A stretch of 55,702 nt of DNA from Candidatus Fermentibacterota bacterium (GCA_016928395.1 JAFGKV010000324.1:1-55702); one strand, 5' to 3'; numbered from the stretch's first letter, positions 1-9,102 are shown. Notes: a model not told the origin generated them from the letters alone. Translations and numbers: made by a program.

Positions 1-1
1 A

Positions 2-85
2 TCGGAGGAGACCGTGGGCGAGTTCGAGCGGAACACGGGAAGCGCGGCGAAGGGAAACGAGAAGGCGGGAGCTGAGCGGCGATAG
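2..85 (+). CDS. Possible 3' end of an unidentified gene cut by the left edge
   Basis: An open frame enters from the left edge and reads about 27 residues rich in Glu, Gly, Ala and Lys before a TAG. The composition gives no recognisable domain. It would be convergent with the ttcA-like gene, 37 nt away. It could be the tail of a transposase like the fragment at the right edge, since contigs often break in insertion sequences, but nothing in the residues proves this. It may equally be chance readthrough in GC-rich DNA. Confidence 0.2.
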   Translation, partial: SEETVGEFERNTGSAAKGNEKAGAERR

Positions 86-122
86 GGACTCGCGTCCTGG
101 CCGACCTGGATTGAATCACCGG

Positions 123-878
123 TCATCGGGTGCCGTTTTCCGCGCAGGTGGCGAGAGCCTGGCGGTGAAGGGCTCCCAGGAGACTCCGTTTGGCCGAGGG
201 CTGATCCCGCATGATCATATCCAGCCAGGAACGGGCCAGAGCCCGCTTCGACCTGTCGGCGAACTCGCAGGTTGTCGGGATCAAGGGAAGCGCCTCTTCT
301 CTGGCCAGTTTCATCAAGGCGTGCTCAGACACAAAGTAGAGAGGCCGAATGAGGCGGAACGTGCCCCCGAAGTATGACAGGCGGGGCAGTATGCCATCGA
401 AACGGCCCTGAAAAAAGAGGTTCATCAAAGCCGTGGTCACCACATCGTCGGAATGATGGCCAAGGGCCACCACCGAACTTCCCAGCCGTTCGGCGGTCTC
501 GAACAGAGCCTTCTTCCGGTTCCATGCACAGGAAAAGCACGGAGAGAGCCCTGCGGCGCTATGCGGTCTGAGGTCGGTGTGCACCGTGATGAGTCGGAGG
601 CCGAGTGTCTCAGCCCAACGAATGAGAGGATCAAATTCCGCCAGATCCCTGCCGGTATCGGCGATGTGGACGGGAAGGATCTCGAACGGAGCTCCCCGAA
701 GGCGGCGTTGCCACCAGAGAAGGTACAGCAATCCGACGCTGTCCTTTCCTCCCGATATTCCTACCACCACTCGATCGCCGGGGGAGAGGAGCCCAAAGAG
801 CGACTGGGCTTTCTCCAGGCTCTTGATCAGCCTGTAGACGATGCGGGAGGGCTGGGTGCGCGGAACCGCTTCGCTCAG
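123..878 (-). CDS. TtcA-like PP-loop tRNA thiolation enzyme (probable CTG start)
   Basis: ATP-pyrophosphatase family protein of the TtcA/TtuA type. These adenylate a tRNA base and insert sulfur using an Fe-S cluster. The P-loop SGGKDS lies near the N-terminus, followed by a CxxC (PCFSC) at the place of the TtcA CSLC motif and by LGHHSDD, the GHHxDD signature of TtcA. A C-terminal CxxC is not seen. The first standard start (GTG at 770) would drop the conserved helix before the P-loop. The in-frame upstream sequence reads SLEKAQSLFGLLSPGDR, like the TtcA N-terminus, but contains no ATG, GTG or TTG. A CTG at 878 overlaps the TGA of the upstream gene and has GGAG 7 nt before it, so I place the start there (251 aa). 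The exact tRNA target (s2C32 or another base) is not certain. Confidence 0.8.
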   Translation of the reverse strand: MSEAVPRTQPSRIVYRLIKSLEKAQSLFGLLSPGDRVVVGISGGKDSVGLLYLLWWQRRLRGAPFEILPVHIADTGRDLAEFDPLIRWAETLGLRLITVHTDLRPHSAAGLSPCFSCAWNRKKALFETAERLGSSVVALGHHSDDVVTTALMNLFFQGRFDGILPRLSYFGGTFRLIRPLYFVSEHALMKLAREEALPLIPTTCEFADRSKRALARSWLDMIMRDQPSAKRSLLGALHRQALATCAENGTR

Positions 879-1591
879 GTCTCTTCTCCGGCGGGCATTC
901 GAAGAAGGGGAGGCGCTCTGGTAATCTCTTCGTTGATCTCCAGAGCTTCCGGTGTCATGACCAGGCGATAGATGGTGTTCTCCGCCGCGGATGTTCTCCG
1001 GCTGGCGATGACTTCAACGGGGGGGAAGCCGGGAAGATAGGGCCCATAGGTGAGTAGATGGTTCCAGGTCTTCTGACGGGAATGAGGCATAGCGTGGGAG
1101 AACACCACCGGGGCAGTCGATCCCTGCTCCCAGGCCACGACGTCCTTGATTCTGTAGATGGTGCGAAGCCCCAACGTCGCGCCCCAGGTCGGCCAGCTGA
1201 TCACCTCGGCGCGCACTCCCCATGACGAACCTGGAATCTGCACCAGCTCCTCCGCCTGGGCGAACGGATCGTCGCTGCGGGAAATGTTCAGCATCGTGGC
1301 CGTGTCACCCCGCGTCCACCAGATCTGTACAACCCCGACGGGATGCCTTCCCTCCAGGATTGGGAAATGCTGCAGCTCCCGGCCCACCAAGAAAGAACCC
1401 ACTCCCACGGCGATCAACGCCACGGCTATTGCCACGCGGACAAGAGTTGCCAGCCCGAGAAGAATGCCCACGGCCGCTCCATGCGAACCCTCTCGCCTCT
1501 TCCAACCCTTGAGTGCATACAGACCAACGACGACGGCGAGGAGCGACGCCCACACGATTGCGGGCAGCTCAGTCTGAAGAAAAGTATCCAT
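875..1591 (-). CDS. Membrane protein of unknown function, two N-terminal helices
   Basis: A 238-residue protein I do not recognise. There are two predicted membrane helices, at roughly residues 10-28 and 40-68. A soluble, probably extracytoplasmic C-terminal domain of about 160 residues follows, rich in Trp and beta-prone segments. The stop overlaps the proposed CTG start of the ttcA-like gene, so the two are probably translated together. No catalytic motif is visible. The ATG start is followed at once by a plausible membrane-anchor sequence, which supports it. Confidence 0.6.
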   Translation of the reverse strand: MDTFLQTELPAIVWASLLAVVVGLYALKGWKRREGSHGAAVGILLGLATLVRVAIAVALIAVGVGSFLVGRELQHFPILEGRHPVGVVQIWWTRGDTATMLNISRSDDPFAQAEELVQIPGSSWGVRAEVISWPTWGATLGLRTIYRIKDVVAWEQGSTAPVVFSHAMPHSRQKTWNHLLTYGPYLPGFPPVEVIASRRTSAAENTIYRLVMTPEALEINEEITRAPPLLRMPAGEET

Positions 1592-1970
1592 GGCTTGTCC
1601 TCCGTGTGAGGTTAGCCTGCTCTCAGGCGTCCCCGTCTTCGACTCGCCGCACCGTGCGGCCTGATGCTCACGATATCCAGGGCATTCGCGGGCGTGCGTC
1701 TACCGGTTGAAGGTATCCGTCAGAGACGTCGCGTTCGGTGATGTCAGCGGCCCTCTGATGCCCGATGTGCCATGGCAGATACGCCCCGGACGGCTACCAG
1801 CTCAAGGGCAGTGGATCGGCATGGCCGCCTCACGGCCTTCCCGGCAGGAGCTCCACTCCAGGACCGGTTATCTATTTCGGTGGCGCGTACCGTGCTGTCA
1901 AGCCACACGCGCTGAGGGGTTGCGGCCGACGGACGCTCCAACGATGCCGATGGACCACGGGATGATGGAA
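1592..1970. other. Non-coding stretch between two minus-strand genes
   Basis: These 379 bases lie upstream of the membrane-protein gene and downstream of the PHP phosphatase gene. Short open frames occur on both strands, but none has family resemblance or a convincing ribosome binding site. I see no clear terminator, tRNA or repeat. It probably holds the promoter of the membrane protein/ttcA-like pair. Confidence 0.4.
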
Positions 1971-2753
1971 TCAGGGCAGGGATCGCCAGTCGATCACCCG
2001 AAGACCTGCGGTCTGCGCGATCGCCAGGCCGTGGGTCAGGGGGATCTCGTAATGGCGCGGGCTATGGGCATCGCTGCCGATGGTGACCGTCTTTCCCCCC
2101 AGGTCACGGTACAGATCCAGTACAGCCTTGGAAGGGTAGGGTTCCTTGAGGTCGTGACGGAGCCCCGCGAGGTTGATCTCCAGGAGTCCACCCTGCGCGA
2201 CGAGCGCCGATAGGATCTCCGCGTACTCATCGTGGAACATCGCTACTAGGGTGTCTCCGGCAAGGCCGGGCACATATCTCTTGACGTAATCGATGTGACC
2301 GATCACCCTAAATAGCCCGGAGTGAACCATATCCGCAGTGAGAGCGAAGAACGGGGCAAGGCGTTCCCGAAGGGAGTACCGGGGAGACTGGTTTTGGAGC
2401 CATTCCCGAAGGTAGAGACCGTCGATGTCGTGCACTGCGCCGATGACCAGGTCATAGTGGTGCGCCGCGAGGAGGTGTCGCGTTTCGTCCTCATTTTCCG
2501 GGCGATAGGTCACTTCGAGACCGATGCCAAGGGCCACCGGGTGAGGTTCGCTGATGAGGCGGCGATGACGCCGGAACATACCTTCGAGATCGGTGTTGAG
2601 GAAACGGTACTCGGTAGGTGCGGGATCGAAATGTTCGGTGGGGCATACGCCAGCCAGGCCCAGGCGAGGCGCATTCGCCAGCACCCAGGAGAGCTTCAGC
2701 TCTGCATCGCCGGAGAATTCCGTATGAAGATGGCAGTCATACACATCAGCCAC
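1971..2753 (-). CDS. hisK: PHP-family histidinol-phosphatase (HisK/HisJ type)
   Basis: PHP-domain metal-dependent phosphatase. The family hydrolyses L-histidinol phosphate to histidinol in histidine biosynthesis. Metal-binding motifs are all present: HLH at the N-terminus (DCHLHTEFSGDAEL), EHFD, GAVHDIDG, GHIDYVKRY and the C-terminal GSDAHSP. At about 260 residues the length matches HisK. The open frame continues upstream for some 75 residues of Arg/Pro/Ser-rich sequence without homology. I therefore start at a GTG just before the DCHLH motif; a second GTG 9 nt later is equally possible. No other his gene is in the window, so the physiological substrate is an inference from the family. Confidence 0.8.
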   Translation of the reverse strand: MADVYDCHLHTEFSGDAELKLSWVLANAPRLGLAGVCPTEHFDPAPTEYRFLNTDLEGMFRRHRRLISEPHPVALGIGLEVTYRPENEDETRHLLAAHHYDLVIGAVHDIDGLYLREWLQNQSPRYSLRERLAPFFALTADMVHSGLFRVIGHIDYVKRYVPGLAGDTLVAMFHDEYAEILSALVAQGGLLEINLAGLRHDLKEPYPSKAVLDLYRDLGGKTVTIGSDAHSPRHYEIPLTHGLAIAQTAGLRVIDWRSLP

Positions 2754-3028
2754 CGTGCACCTCACAGTCGTACTACACCCACGCTGCACCCTTGGGCGGG
2801 CCTGCGAACGGGGTCCGCGCGACGGGAACCGGATCGTGCAGGATGCCGGCATCCACTGCAGGCAGGATCTGGGCCCGGCATGCCCCACGCCGCAGCAAGA
2901 CCCATACTGCTCCGAATTCGAGGATGGGACATCCCTGCGATTCCCCGGCTTTTGCGTTGGCAACTGCCACGTCACCAGGTTCGCAGCCTCCGGGAACTCC
3001 GGAGCTCACTCATGCTCACTTCTACAGT

Positions 3029-4174
3029 ATGAACGTCCGCACGAGTATAGTCAACGTCACGATTCTGCTTGGCGCATTCGCGGTGGCATTCCTTCTCGCC
3101 GAGGGTCTATTGAGGCTTCGGCATCACTCGCCTGCGGTCGCGCCACCGTTTCCCTATCGTGCGCACACGGCGCGGGGGTGGCGGCTTCTGCCAGGTGTTG
3201 ACACTCAATTCCTATTCGAGAGCACCATGGAAGCCGTTCGCGTCTCCATCAACAGCCGCGGTCTCCGCGGCCCTGAGCCTTTGCCACGATCCGCTGGAGG
3301 CCCAGCCAGGATTCTGTTCCTGGGCGACTCCGTTACCTTTGGGTACGCCGTCAGCGAGGAATCAACCTTTGTGGGTCGCGTCTGGGAGGAAGGGAGGAGG
3401 GCATCGCCAGGGTGGGAGGCGATGAACGGCGGCATTGAGGATGCGGGGATTGTCGAGGAACGGATGCTCTTGGAGGAGATTGGCCCCGAACTCGACCCAT
3501 CCCTTGTGGTCGTGTGCTTCTATGCGAACGATTCTCGACCCCCCGTGGGTTTCCTCCAAGAGTATCTTTCTGAAGACCCGGTGGATCGGTGGGCAAGAAC
3601 CCATCCGCGTATAGTATCGCGGAGCCGGTTGGCGTCATTCCTCCATTTTCGATATCGCAGGCTCGTGACACGGTTTCACCTCTACCGAAGCCCCATCCCC
3701 GCCCGGTTCGCTTGGGTCGATCTCTGGCGTGAGGGAGCCTGGCGCCAGGACGCGGCCGTGTTGGATTCGCTCATCTCTCTGGCCCGTTTCGATTGGGGAG
3801 CCGGTTGGGGTGGTGACGGTTGGGCTCTGGTGAAGCGGGAACTGACCGCGATGGAACGTTGGTGCATGCGGCGTGGCGTGGCTCTGGCCGTCGTCTACAC
3901 GCCAGTGCAGATAGAAGTGGAGGGACGAGCAGTCCCTGAACCCGGCCCCGGGAAACTCCTGGAGGACCTTTGTTGCACCATGGGGCTGCCCTTCCTGGAT
4001 CTCTTGCCCAGGCTCCGCGGGACCCATGGCTGTTATCTTGACCAGTGTCACTATTCCATCGCGGGCCATCGGGTGGTCGCAGGAGCGCTCCTGCCCTGGA
4101 TGCGGGAGCTGATCGGCGGGGGCTCGCCTCATAACCGACTTGACCGTGGGAGGCACGGATGCCTCTTTGACTGA
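3029..4174 (+). CDS. SGNH/GDSL-family hydrolase with N-terminal membrane anchor
   Basis: A 381-residue protein. An N-terminal hydrophobic helix (about residues 8-28) anchors or exports it. The SGNH block I motif FLGDSVTFGY carries the nucleophilic Ser. A C-terminal DQCHYSIAGH supplies the Asp/His pair. The family includes carbohydrate O-acetylesterases and acyl-transfer accessory proteins of envelope glycans. The open frame extends 137 codons upstream, but that part overlaps the phosphatase gene and its promoter and looks non-coding. The ATG chosen gives the membrane anchor. A related but degenerate SGNH protein lies at 34357-35511. Its TGA stop is only 2 nt before selC, so the two may be co-transcribed. 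Confidence 0.75.
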   Translation: MNVRTSIVNVTILLGAFAVAFLLAEGLLRLRHHSPAVAPPFPYRAHTARGWRLLPGVDTQFLFESTMEAVRVSINSRGLRGPEPLPRSAGGPARILFLGDSVTFGYAVSEESTFVGRVWEEGRRASPGWEAMNGGIEDAGIVEERMLLEEIGPELDPSLVVVCFYANDSRPPVGFLQEYLSEDPVDRWARTHPRIVSRSRLASFLHFRYRRLVTRFHLYRSPIPARFAWVDLWREGAWRQDAAVLDSLISLARFDWGAGWGGDGWALVKRELTAMERWCMRRGVALAVVYTPVQIEVEGRAVPEPGPGKLLEDLCCTMGLPFLDLLPRLRGTHGCYLDQCHYSIAGHRVVAGALLPWMRELIGGGSPHNRLDRGRHGCLFD

Positions 4175-4176
4175 GT

Positions 4177-4274
4177 GGGAGTACACAGGAGCCTGGTGGT
4201 CCTCCTGGACTTCAAATCCAGTGTGGGGTGGTAAACACGCCCTGGGTGGGTTCGATTCCCATGTGCTCCCGCCA
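4177..4274 (+). tRNA. selC: tRNA-Sec (anticodon UCA)
   Basis: A 98-nt tRNA with the hallmarks of bacterial selenocysteine tRNA. It has an 8-bp acceptor stem (GGGAGTAC with GTGCTCCC), discriminator G, encoded CCA, and an anticodon arm CTGGA-CTTCAAA-TCCAG with UCA at 4212-4214. A long extra arm and the TTCGATTC T-loop follow. The anticodon arm matches that of E. coli selC. It shows that the organism decodes some UGA codons as selenocysteine. No selA, selB, selD or obvious selenoprotein gene is in this window. Confidence 0.95.
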
Positions 4275-4441
4275 GAACACGCCGCTCTCGGGCTCTGTGG
4301 CACGCTGGTCTCTGCAAGGGGCTTGTGCGCTTTCAAGGGGAGCGGTACATTGTCTCCGTGATGCGAATCCACCCGTTCTCCTCCCGCGCAGGCGCCGTTT
4401 CCCGGTGTTCATGACCCTGATCATTGTCGGACTCAGTCCAG

Positions 4442-4906
4442 ATGCATGACAAGGCTGCCCTGGAAGGTGTGTTGTCGCCAGTTCTGGCGCTGTGTGGGCT
4501 TGAGCTGATCCGCTTCACGGTGGGCGGTTCCCCCAGACAGCCGTCCCTCATGGTGTATGTGGATCGTGTCGGAGGAGTCACGGTGGGGGAATGCGTGGAC
4601 GCGGCAAAGGCCTTGCGGCGTGCCATCGCTGCTCATTTCGGATCAGTTCGGCCTTTCGCGGTGAGTGTTTCGTCGCCCGGGACCGACCGGCCCCTTGGCA
4701 CCCAAAGAGACTTCGCCCTCATCCTTGGGCGTCGGGTTGCGGTGCGCATTGAGGGTGAGGCCGACGATGGTGAGTCAGAGATCGTGGGGACCGTGCTTAG
4801 GGCCGACTCCGAGGCGGTGGTGGTCGAAAGCGATGCTGACGGGTCGGAACGCGGTGTTCCCTACTCTCGAATCCGTACGGCCAAGATGAGACTGCCGTAT
4901 GAATAG
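4442..4906 (+). CDS. rimP: Ribosome maturation factor RimP
   Basis: Small factor needed for late 30S subunit assembly. The diagnostic VSSPGTDRPL motif sits mid-protein. The N-terminal alpha/beta domain and the C-terminal SH3-like domain (GRRVAVRI ... GTVLRADSE) are in the usual order, and 154 residues is normal for the family. I prefer the ATG, which gives the typical start of RimP (charged residues then LSPVLALCGLELI). A TTG 18 nt upstream is possible. Neither has a strong Shine-Dalgarno. It heads the rimP-nusA-infB operon, as in many bacteria, although here it is separated from nusA by an unusually long spacer. Confidence 0.92.
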   Translation: MHDKAALEGVLSPVLALCGLELIRFTVGGSPRQPSLMVYVDRVGGVTVGECVDAAKALRRAIAAHFGSVRPFAVSVSSPGTDRPLGTQRDFALILGRRVAVRIEGEADDGESEIVGTVLRADSEAVVVESDADGSERGVPYSRIRTAKMRLPYE

Positions 4907-5222
4907 CAGGGAGTCGCCGTTGAGCACGCACGGGAATGGCACGCTTCTGGCTCGTCCGGAGGCACACGATAGGTCTTGTGTGGGATCGGTGTCAGCATGG
5001 AGCGCCCGGCGTCCCTACCGTTGTCAGACGGCCCATGCAGGGGTGGCGACGCCCGTGGCCGCCTGCATTGGGGGCCACGGCGAAGGGGCGACATCTCGCG
5101 TCAGGGTATCGCCGTCATTCATGAACGGCTTGTAGTTCCGCTTCGTCGGCCATAGACTCTCGAACCCAGCGGTGAACCAGTAGCCGGTGGTGGCTTTCAC
5201 CGCCGTGCAGGAGATTTGCAGA
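4907..5222 (+). promoter_or_regulatory. 316-nt rimP-nusA spacer with a hairpin next to the nusA ribosome binding site
   Basis: rimP and nusA are usually separated by few bases, so this spacer is unusual. The only forward frame (ATG overlapping the rimP stop, about 78 codons) has no homology and looks accidental. Just before nusA, CGGTGGTG (5185-5192) can pair with CACCGCCG (5198-5205) around a 5-nt loop. That hairpin ends 3 nt before the AGGAG at 5209-5213. It may tune nusA translation or be part of a leader; that role is an inference. Confidence 0.4.
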
Positions 5223-6650
5223 ATGAACTATGAGGTGCTCGAGGCCATCGGTCAGATTGCACGCGAGAAGGAAATCGACCGAGCCGTCCTGGTGGAGACG
5301 CTCCAAGCCGGGCTGGTTTCGGCAGCGCTCAGACACTACACCGATGCGCGAGATGTGGCGGCCATGGTGGACCTCGAAACCGGCGATGTCTCGATGACCA
5401 TGGTGTGCACCGTTGTGGACACGGTGCACAACCCGCAGCAGGAGATCTCCCATGATGCGGCGAAGGCGATCAATCCAGACGTTCTGCTGGGAGAGGAGAT
5501 CCATGTTCCGCTGGCCTTGGACGACTTCGGCCGCAGTGCCGTACAGGCAGCCAAGCAGGTTATCTACCAGAAGGTCAGAGAGGCCCGCCGTGAGCGCGTG
5601 TACCTCGACTTCAAAGACAAGGTGGGCCGTCTGGTCAGCGGCGCAGTACAACATGTCGAACGAGGGAACGCCACGGTGCTCGTCACCGGCGTGGAAGCGC
5701 TCCTTCCATGGCGACATCAGATCCGCAGAGAACGCTATGCGCAGGGGGACACGGTCCGCGCAGTGGTCATCGAGGCCTCGAACGCACCTCACGGCCCACA
5801 GGTCATACTCTCTCGGGCGGCACCCGAACTTGTCGCGGCGCTGTTCCTTTTAGAGGCACCCGAGATCAGGGAAGGGATTGTGTGGATCGAGGCTATCGCC
5901 CGCGAAGCCGGTGTGCGCACCAAACTGGCCGTTTCCTCCCGGGAGTCCCGGGTCGATCCAGTGGGCGCGTGTGTGGGTGTCAAGGGGGTACGCGTGCAGG
6001 CCGTGGTGAGGGAATTGGGTGGAGAACGCATGGATATCATCGCGTTTACCACCGATACTGCCGTGTTCATTGCCCGCGCCTTGAGCCCCGCCAAGATTGA
6101 GCGGGTAGTGCTGAACGAAAGGGACAAGAGGGCCACGGTGGTGGTGCCTGACGATCAGCTTTCCTTGGCCATAGGCAAGGGAGGCCAGAATGTCCGACTT
6201 GCGGCGCGACTATCGGGCTGGGAAATAGATCTCATGACGATCAGCCAGCAAAGCGAACGCCTGGGAGTCGCCCAGGTCGTTGCTGTTGGCGTTGCCCGGC
6301 TTCCGGGGGTCGGCCCCCGGATCGCTCGTCAGCTCGAGATGGCCGGATTCGAAACGGTGCAGGATGTGGCCAATGCTCGGGTGGAGGATCTTATGGCAGC
6401 ACCCGGCATCGGCAAGGTCAGGGCACGGAGTATCAGAGAGGCCGCACTCAAACTGCTGGCAGGTCCGACCGGCGCACATGAAGAATTGGAGAACGGACCT
6501 GCCCGTGCTCCCACCGTGGATGATGAGCCCTCTCCCGTTGTGGAACAGGACAATGCTTTGGGTCTGTCTGAGACGGGTGGTGTGGCATCCGAGGTGGTCA
6601 AAGACGCAGAAATCGATGAGAGCGAGAGGGAAAGCGGGGTGATCCGGTGA
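5223..6650 (+). CDS. nusA: Transcription termination/antitermination factor NusA
   Basis: RNA polymerase-binding factor controlling pausing, termination and antitermination. At 475 residues it has the expected order. The N-terminal domain starts MNYEVLEAIGQIAREKEID. An S1 domain lies at about 140-205. Two KH domains follow, with VGVKGVRVQAVVRELGGE in the first and AIGKGGQNVRLAARLSGWEI in the second. A helix-hairpin-helix pair comes next (LPGVGPRIARQL, APGIGKVRARSI), then an acidic tail. The ATG has AGGAG 9 nt upstream. The TGA overlaps the infB GTG by 4 nt. The ylxR and ylxQ genes often found between nusA and infB are absent; a YlxQ-like gene lies at 41.1 kb instead. Confidence 0.97.
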   Translation: MNYEVLEAIGQIAREKEIDRAVLVETLQAGLVSAALRHYTDARDVAAMVDLETGDVSMTMVCTVVDTVHNPQQEISHDAAKAINPDVLLGEEIHVPLALDDFGRSAVQAAKQVIYQKVREARRERVYLDFKDKVGRLVSGAVQHVERGNATVLVTGVEALLPWRHQIRRERYAQGDTVRAVVIEASNAPHGPQVILSRAAPELVAALFLLEAPEIREGIVWIEAIAREAGVRTKLAVSSRESRVDPVGACVGVKGVRVQAVVRELGGERMDIIAFTTDTAVFIARALSPAKIERVVLNERDKRATVVVPDDQLSLAIGKGGQNVRLAARLSGWEIDLMTISQQSERLGVAQVVAVGVARLPGVGPRIARQLEMAGFETVQDVANARVEDLMAAPGIGKVRARSIREAALKLLAGPTGAHEELENGPARAPTVDDEPSPVVEQDNALGLSETGGVASEVVKDAEIDESERESGVIR

Positions 6651-8809
6651 GTAGGAAGCGCGTGCACCAAGTCGCGAAGGAATTCCACATATCCTCGGAA
6701 GCTCTCGTAGAGCTGCTTCGCGGGATGTCCATTGACGTGAAGAGTCACATGAGCACCGTCGACGACGACACGGTGGATCGAATCAAGAGGCACTTCGAGG
6801 CTGAGAAGGAGAAGATGCGGGAGGAATCGGCCCGCAAGGAGAAGGAACTTGCCCGGCGCCGGGAACAGCAACGGCCGGTCGAATCCGTGGATAAATCCAA
6901 GAAGCCTCAGAAGAAGAAGGGGAGTTTCAGAGACCGCCGTGAGGATCGCGTCGCGGTAGTCGCCAGCGTCAAGAAGACCCTTGCTCTCATGGAGGGAGGA
7001 CGCCGTCAGCGCAAGCATCGGCGCAGGATCCGCGAGGATGAGGACGTTGAGACTTCCGAACAAGAGGCCATGCCAGTCCTCACCCTTCACGACGAAACGG
7101 CCACCGTGGGGGATCTGGCGAAGCTCATGGCTCGGCCGGCATCGGATATCATCCGGGCGTGCATGAGCCTTGGACTCATGGCCACGATGAATCAGCGCCT
7201 TGACGCTGACACCATCGAGGCTGTAGCCGATGAACTCGGCTTCGCCGTGGAGCGCCCCAGTGCCGTCAAAGTGGAGGACGAGGAGGATCTTGCCCAGGAG
7301 CCCAGGGCGCCGGTGGTGACCGTCATGGGCCATGTTGACCACGGCAAGACCTCGTTGCTGGACTTCATCCGGCGGACCAATGTTGTCTCCGGTGAGGTGG
7401 GCGGCATCACGCAGCACATGGGTGCCTATGAAGTAGTGCTTCCCGAGGGAAGAATCACGTTCATCGATACGCCGGGTCACGAGGCATTTACCTCAATGCG
7501 TACCCGAGGCGCCCAAGCAACCGACATAGTCGTCTTGGTGGTGTCTGCCAGTGAGGGCGTGATGCCGCAGACCGTCGAAGCCATCAATCACGCCAAGGCC
7601 GCCCGAGTCCCCATCATCGTGGCCATGAGCAAGATGGACCTGCTGGATGTCAACCCGGATGCGGTTCGCCAACAGCTCGCCGGCCACGGCGTGATGGTCG
7701 AAGCCTGGGGCGGAGAGACCATCGATGTGCCCACCAGCGCCCGAACCGGCGAGGGCGTGGACAAACTCCTGGAGGCGATACTACTCCAGGCCGAGATGAT
7801 GGAACTGACTGCGCCGCGCCGAGGGCGAGCCTCGGGGGTGGTGCTGGAAGCCGAACTTGGCCTCGGTTTGGGGCCGGTGGCGACGGTACTCGTCAAGAGT
7901 GGAACGCTGCGTGTCGGTGATATGCTTGTTGCTGGCCCCTACTGTGGCAGGGCCAGGGTGCTCATGGACGAACGGGGTGCCCGGCTGAAGGAGGCGCCAC
8001 CGTCCAAGGCCGTTCGCGTAGCCGGCATCGAGGGCGTCCCGCAGGCGGGTGACCCGTTCCAGGTAACCGCCGACGAACGTGCATCCCGCGAGGTTGCTGA
8101 ACGACGCCAGACTGTGCGCAAGCAGAAGGGCACGGGAGCGCCTCGAAGGGCCACCTTGGAGGACCTGTACCGGCAGATTCGAGAAGGTGACGTCAAGGAA
8201 CTTCGGCTCGTTGTCAAGGGCGATGTGCAAGGATCGCTGGAGGCGGTGATGGAGGCGCTGGTCAGGCTCGGCACCGGGGAGGTGCGGGTAAGTATTCTCC
8301 ATCAGGGCATCGGTGCGATCACAGAGTCTGATGTGCTGCTGGCCTCCGCTTCAAAAGCGGTGGTGATAGGCTACCACGTTCGTCCCAGTGCCCGTGCCCA
8401 GGAAGTCGCCGAGCGGGAGGGTGTCGAGATTCGAACCTACCGGGTGATTTACGAATGCGTCGCCGACATAGAGCAGGCCCTGGAGGGTATGCTTGAACCG
8501 GAACTGCTTGAGGTGATCACCGGCAGGGTGGCGGTTCGCCGTGTGTTCCACCATCCCAAGGTGGGCTTTGTGGCGGGCTGCTACGTGCTGGAGGGAAACA
8601 TCGACCGTTCATCCAGAGTTCGAGTTCTGCGAGACGGCGTCGTCAAAGCGGATGCACGGATCGGCTCGTTGAAACGTTTCAAGGAGGATGTGCGCGAAGT
8701 ACAGACCGGCTACGAATGCGGCATAGTGATCGAGAACTTCGGCGATATCCACGAAGGTGACGTGCTGGAAGCGTACAAGACCCAGGAAGTGGCGCGTACG
8801 CTTCGCTAG
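6647..8809 (+). CDS. infB: Translation initiation factor IF-2 (atypical G4 motif)
   Basis: GTPase that places initiator tRNA on the 30S subunit and drives subunit joining. It has 720 residues. The IF2_N motif at the start ([20 protein letters not shown]) is followed by a charged linker, a second IF2_N copy, and the G domain with G1 GHVDHGKT and G3 DTPGHEAF. Domains II, III and IV follow. The G4 guanine-recognition motif, normally NKxD, reads SKMD here (AGC codon near 7628). The rest of the protein is conserved, so I do not consider it a pseudogene. The N-terminal linker is shorter than in E. coli IF-2. The GTG start overlaps the nusA stop. Confidence 0.96.
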   Translation: MSRKRVHQVAKEFHISSEALVELLRGMSIDVKSHMSTVDDDTVDRIKRHFEAEKEKMREESARKEKELARRREQQRPVESVDKSKKPQKKKGSFRDRREDRVAVVASVKKTLALMEGGRRQRKHRRRIREDEDVETSEQEAMPVLTLHDETATVGDLAKLMARPASDIIRACMSLGLMATMNQRLDADTIEAVADELGFAVERPSAVKVEDEEDLAQEPRAPVVTVMGHVDHGKTSLLDFIRRTNVVSGEVGGITQHMGAYEVVLPEGRITFIDTPGHEAFTSMRTRGAQATDIVVLVVSASEGVMPQTVEAINHAKAARVPIIVAMSKMDLLDVNPDAVRQQLAGHGVMVEAWGGETIDVPTSARTGEGVDKLLEAILLQAEMMELTAPRRGRASGVVLEAELGLGLGPVATVLVKSGTLRVGDMLVAGPYCGRARVLMDERGARLKEAPPSKAVRVAGIEGVPQAGDPFQVTADERASREVAERRQTVRKQKGTGAPRRATLEDLYRQIREGDVKELRLVVKGDVQGSLEAVMEALVRLGTGEVRVSILHQGIGAITESDVLLASASKAVVIGYHVRPSARAQEVAEREGVEIRTYRVIYECVADIEQALEGMLEPELLEVITGRVAVRRVFHHPKVGFVAGCYVLEGNIDRSSRVRVLRDGVVKADARIGSLKRFKEDVREVQTGYECGIVIENFGDIHEGDVLEAYKTQEVARTLR

Positions 8810-8820
8810 AGTGGCACACT

Positions 8821-9102
8821 GTGGACATTCTGTGCGCGGAGATCGAGATTCACCTTCCGGAGTGTGGGTCTTTGAAGGAGAAGCGGATGGTGATCAAGGG
8901 CACGAAGGATCGCCTCCGCGACCGGTTCGGCGTCTCGGTGGCCGAGCTTGACTATCAGGATCTGTGGCAGCGGTCCTTGCTTGGTGTCGCCATGGTCAGC
9001 ATCGAGGACCGTTCTAGCAAGGCTCTTTTTCAGCGACTGCGGGAACATGTCTATTCGGATCCACGAGTTGTGGTGCTACGCTTCGATGAGGAGTGGCGAT
9101 GA
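8821..9102 (+). CDS. ylxP: DUF503 family protein (YlxP-like)
   Basis: A 93-residue protein of the DUF503/YlxP family, often encoded between infB and rbfA and thought to assist ribosome-related processes, though its biochemistry is poorly defined. Recognisable family features are the N-terminal strand ending in LPECGSLKEKRMVIKG and the later VAELDYQDLWQRSLLGVA segment. The GTG start lies 11 nt after infB. The last codon and stop overlap the rbfA ATG as ATGA, so translation is probably coupled. Confidence 0.88.
   Translation: MDILCAEIEIHLPECGSLKEKRMVIKGTKDRLRDRFGVSVAELDYQDLWQRSLLGVAMVSIEDRSSKALFQRLREHVYSDPRVVVLRFDEEWR

Noticed and set aside
2754-2975. N-terminal extension of the PHP phosphatase
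   Set aside because: Residues are Arg/Pro/Ser-rich without homology, and the PHP domain starts at its conserved HLH motif right after the GTG chosen.
4172-4174. The TGA of the SGNH gene as a selenocysteine codon, given selC next door
   Set aside because: Reading on would enter the tRNA gene itself. The protein already ends normally after its last SGNH motif.
4899-5135. Open frame of 78 codons overlapping the rimP stop
   Set aside because: No family resemblance, Arg/Ala/Gly-rich composition like random GC-rich frames, and no ribosome binding site. Treated as leader or spacer.
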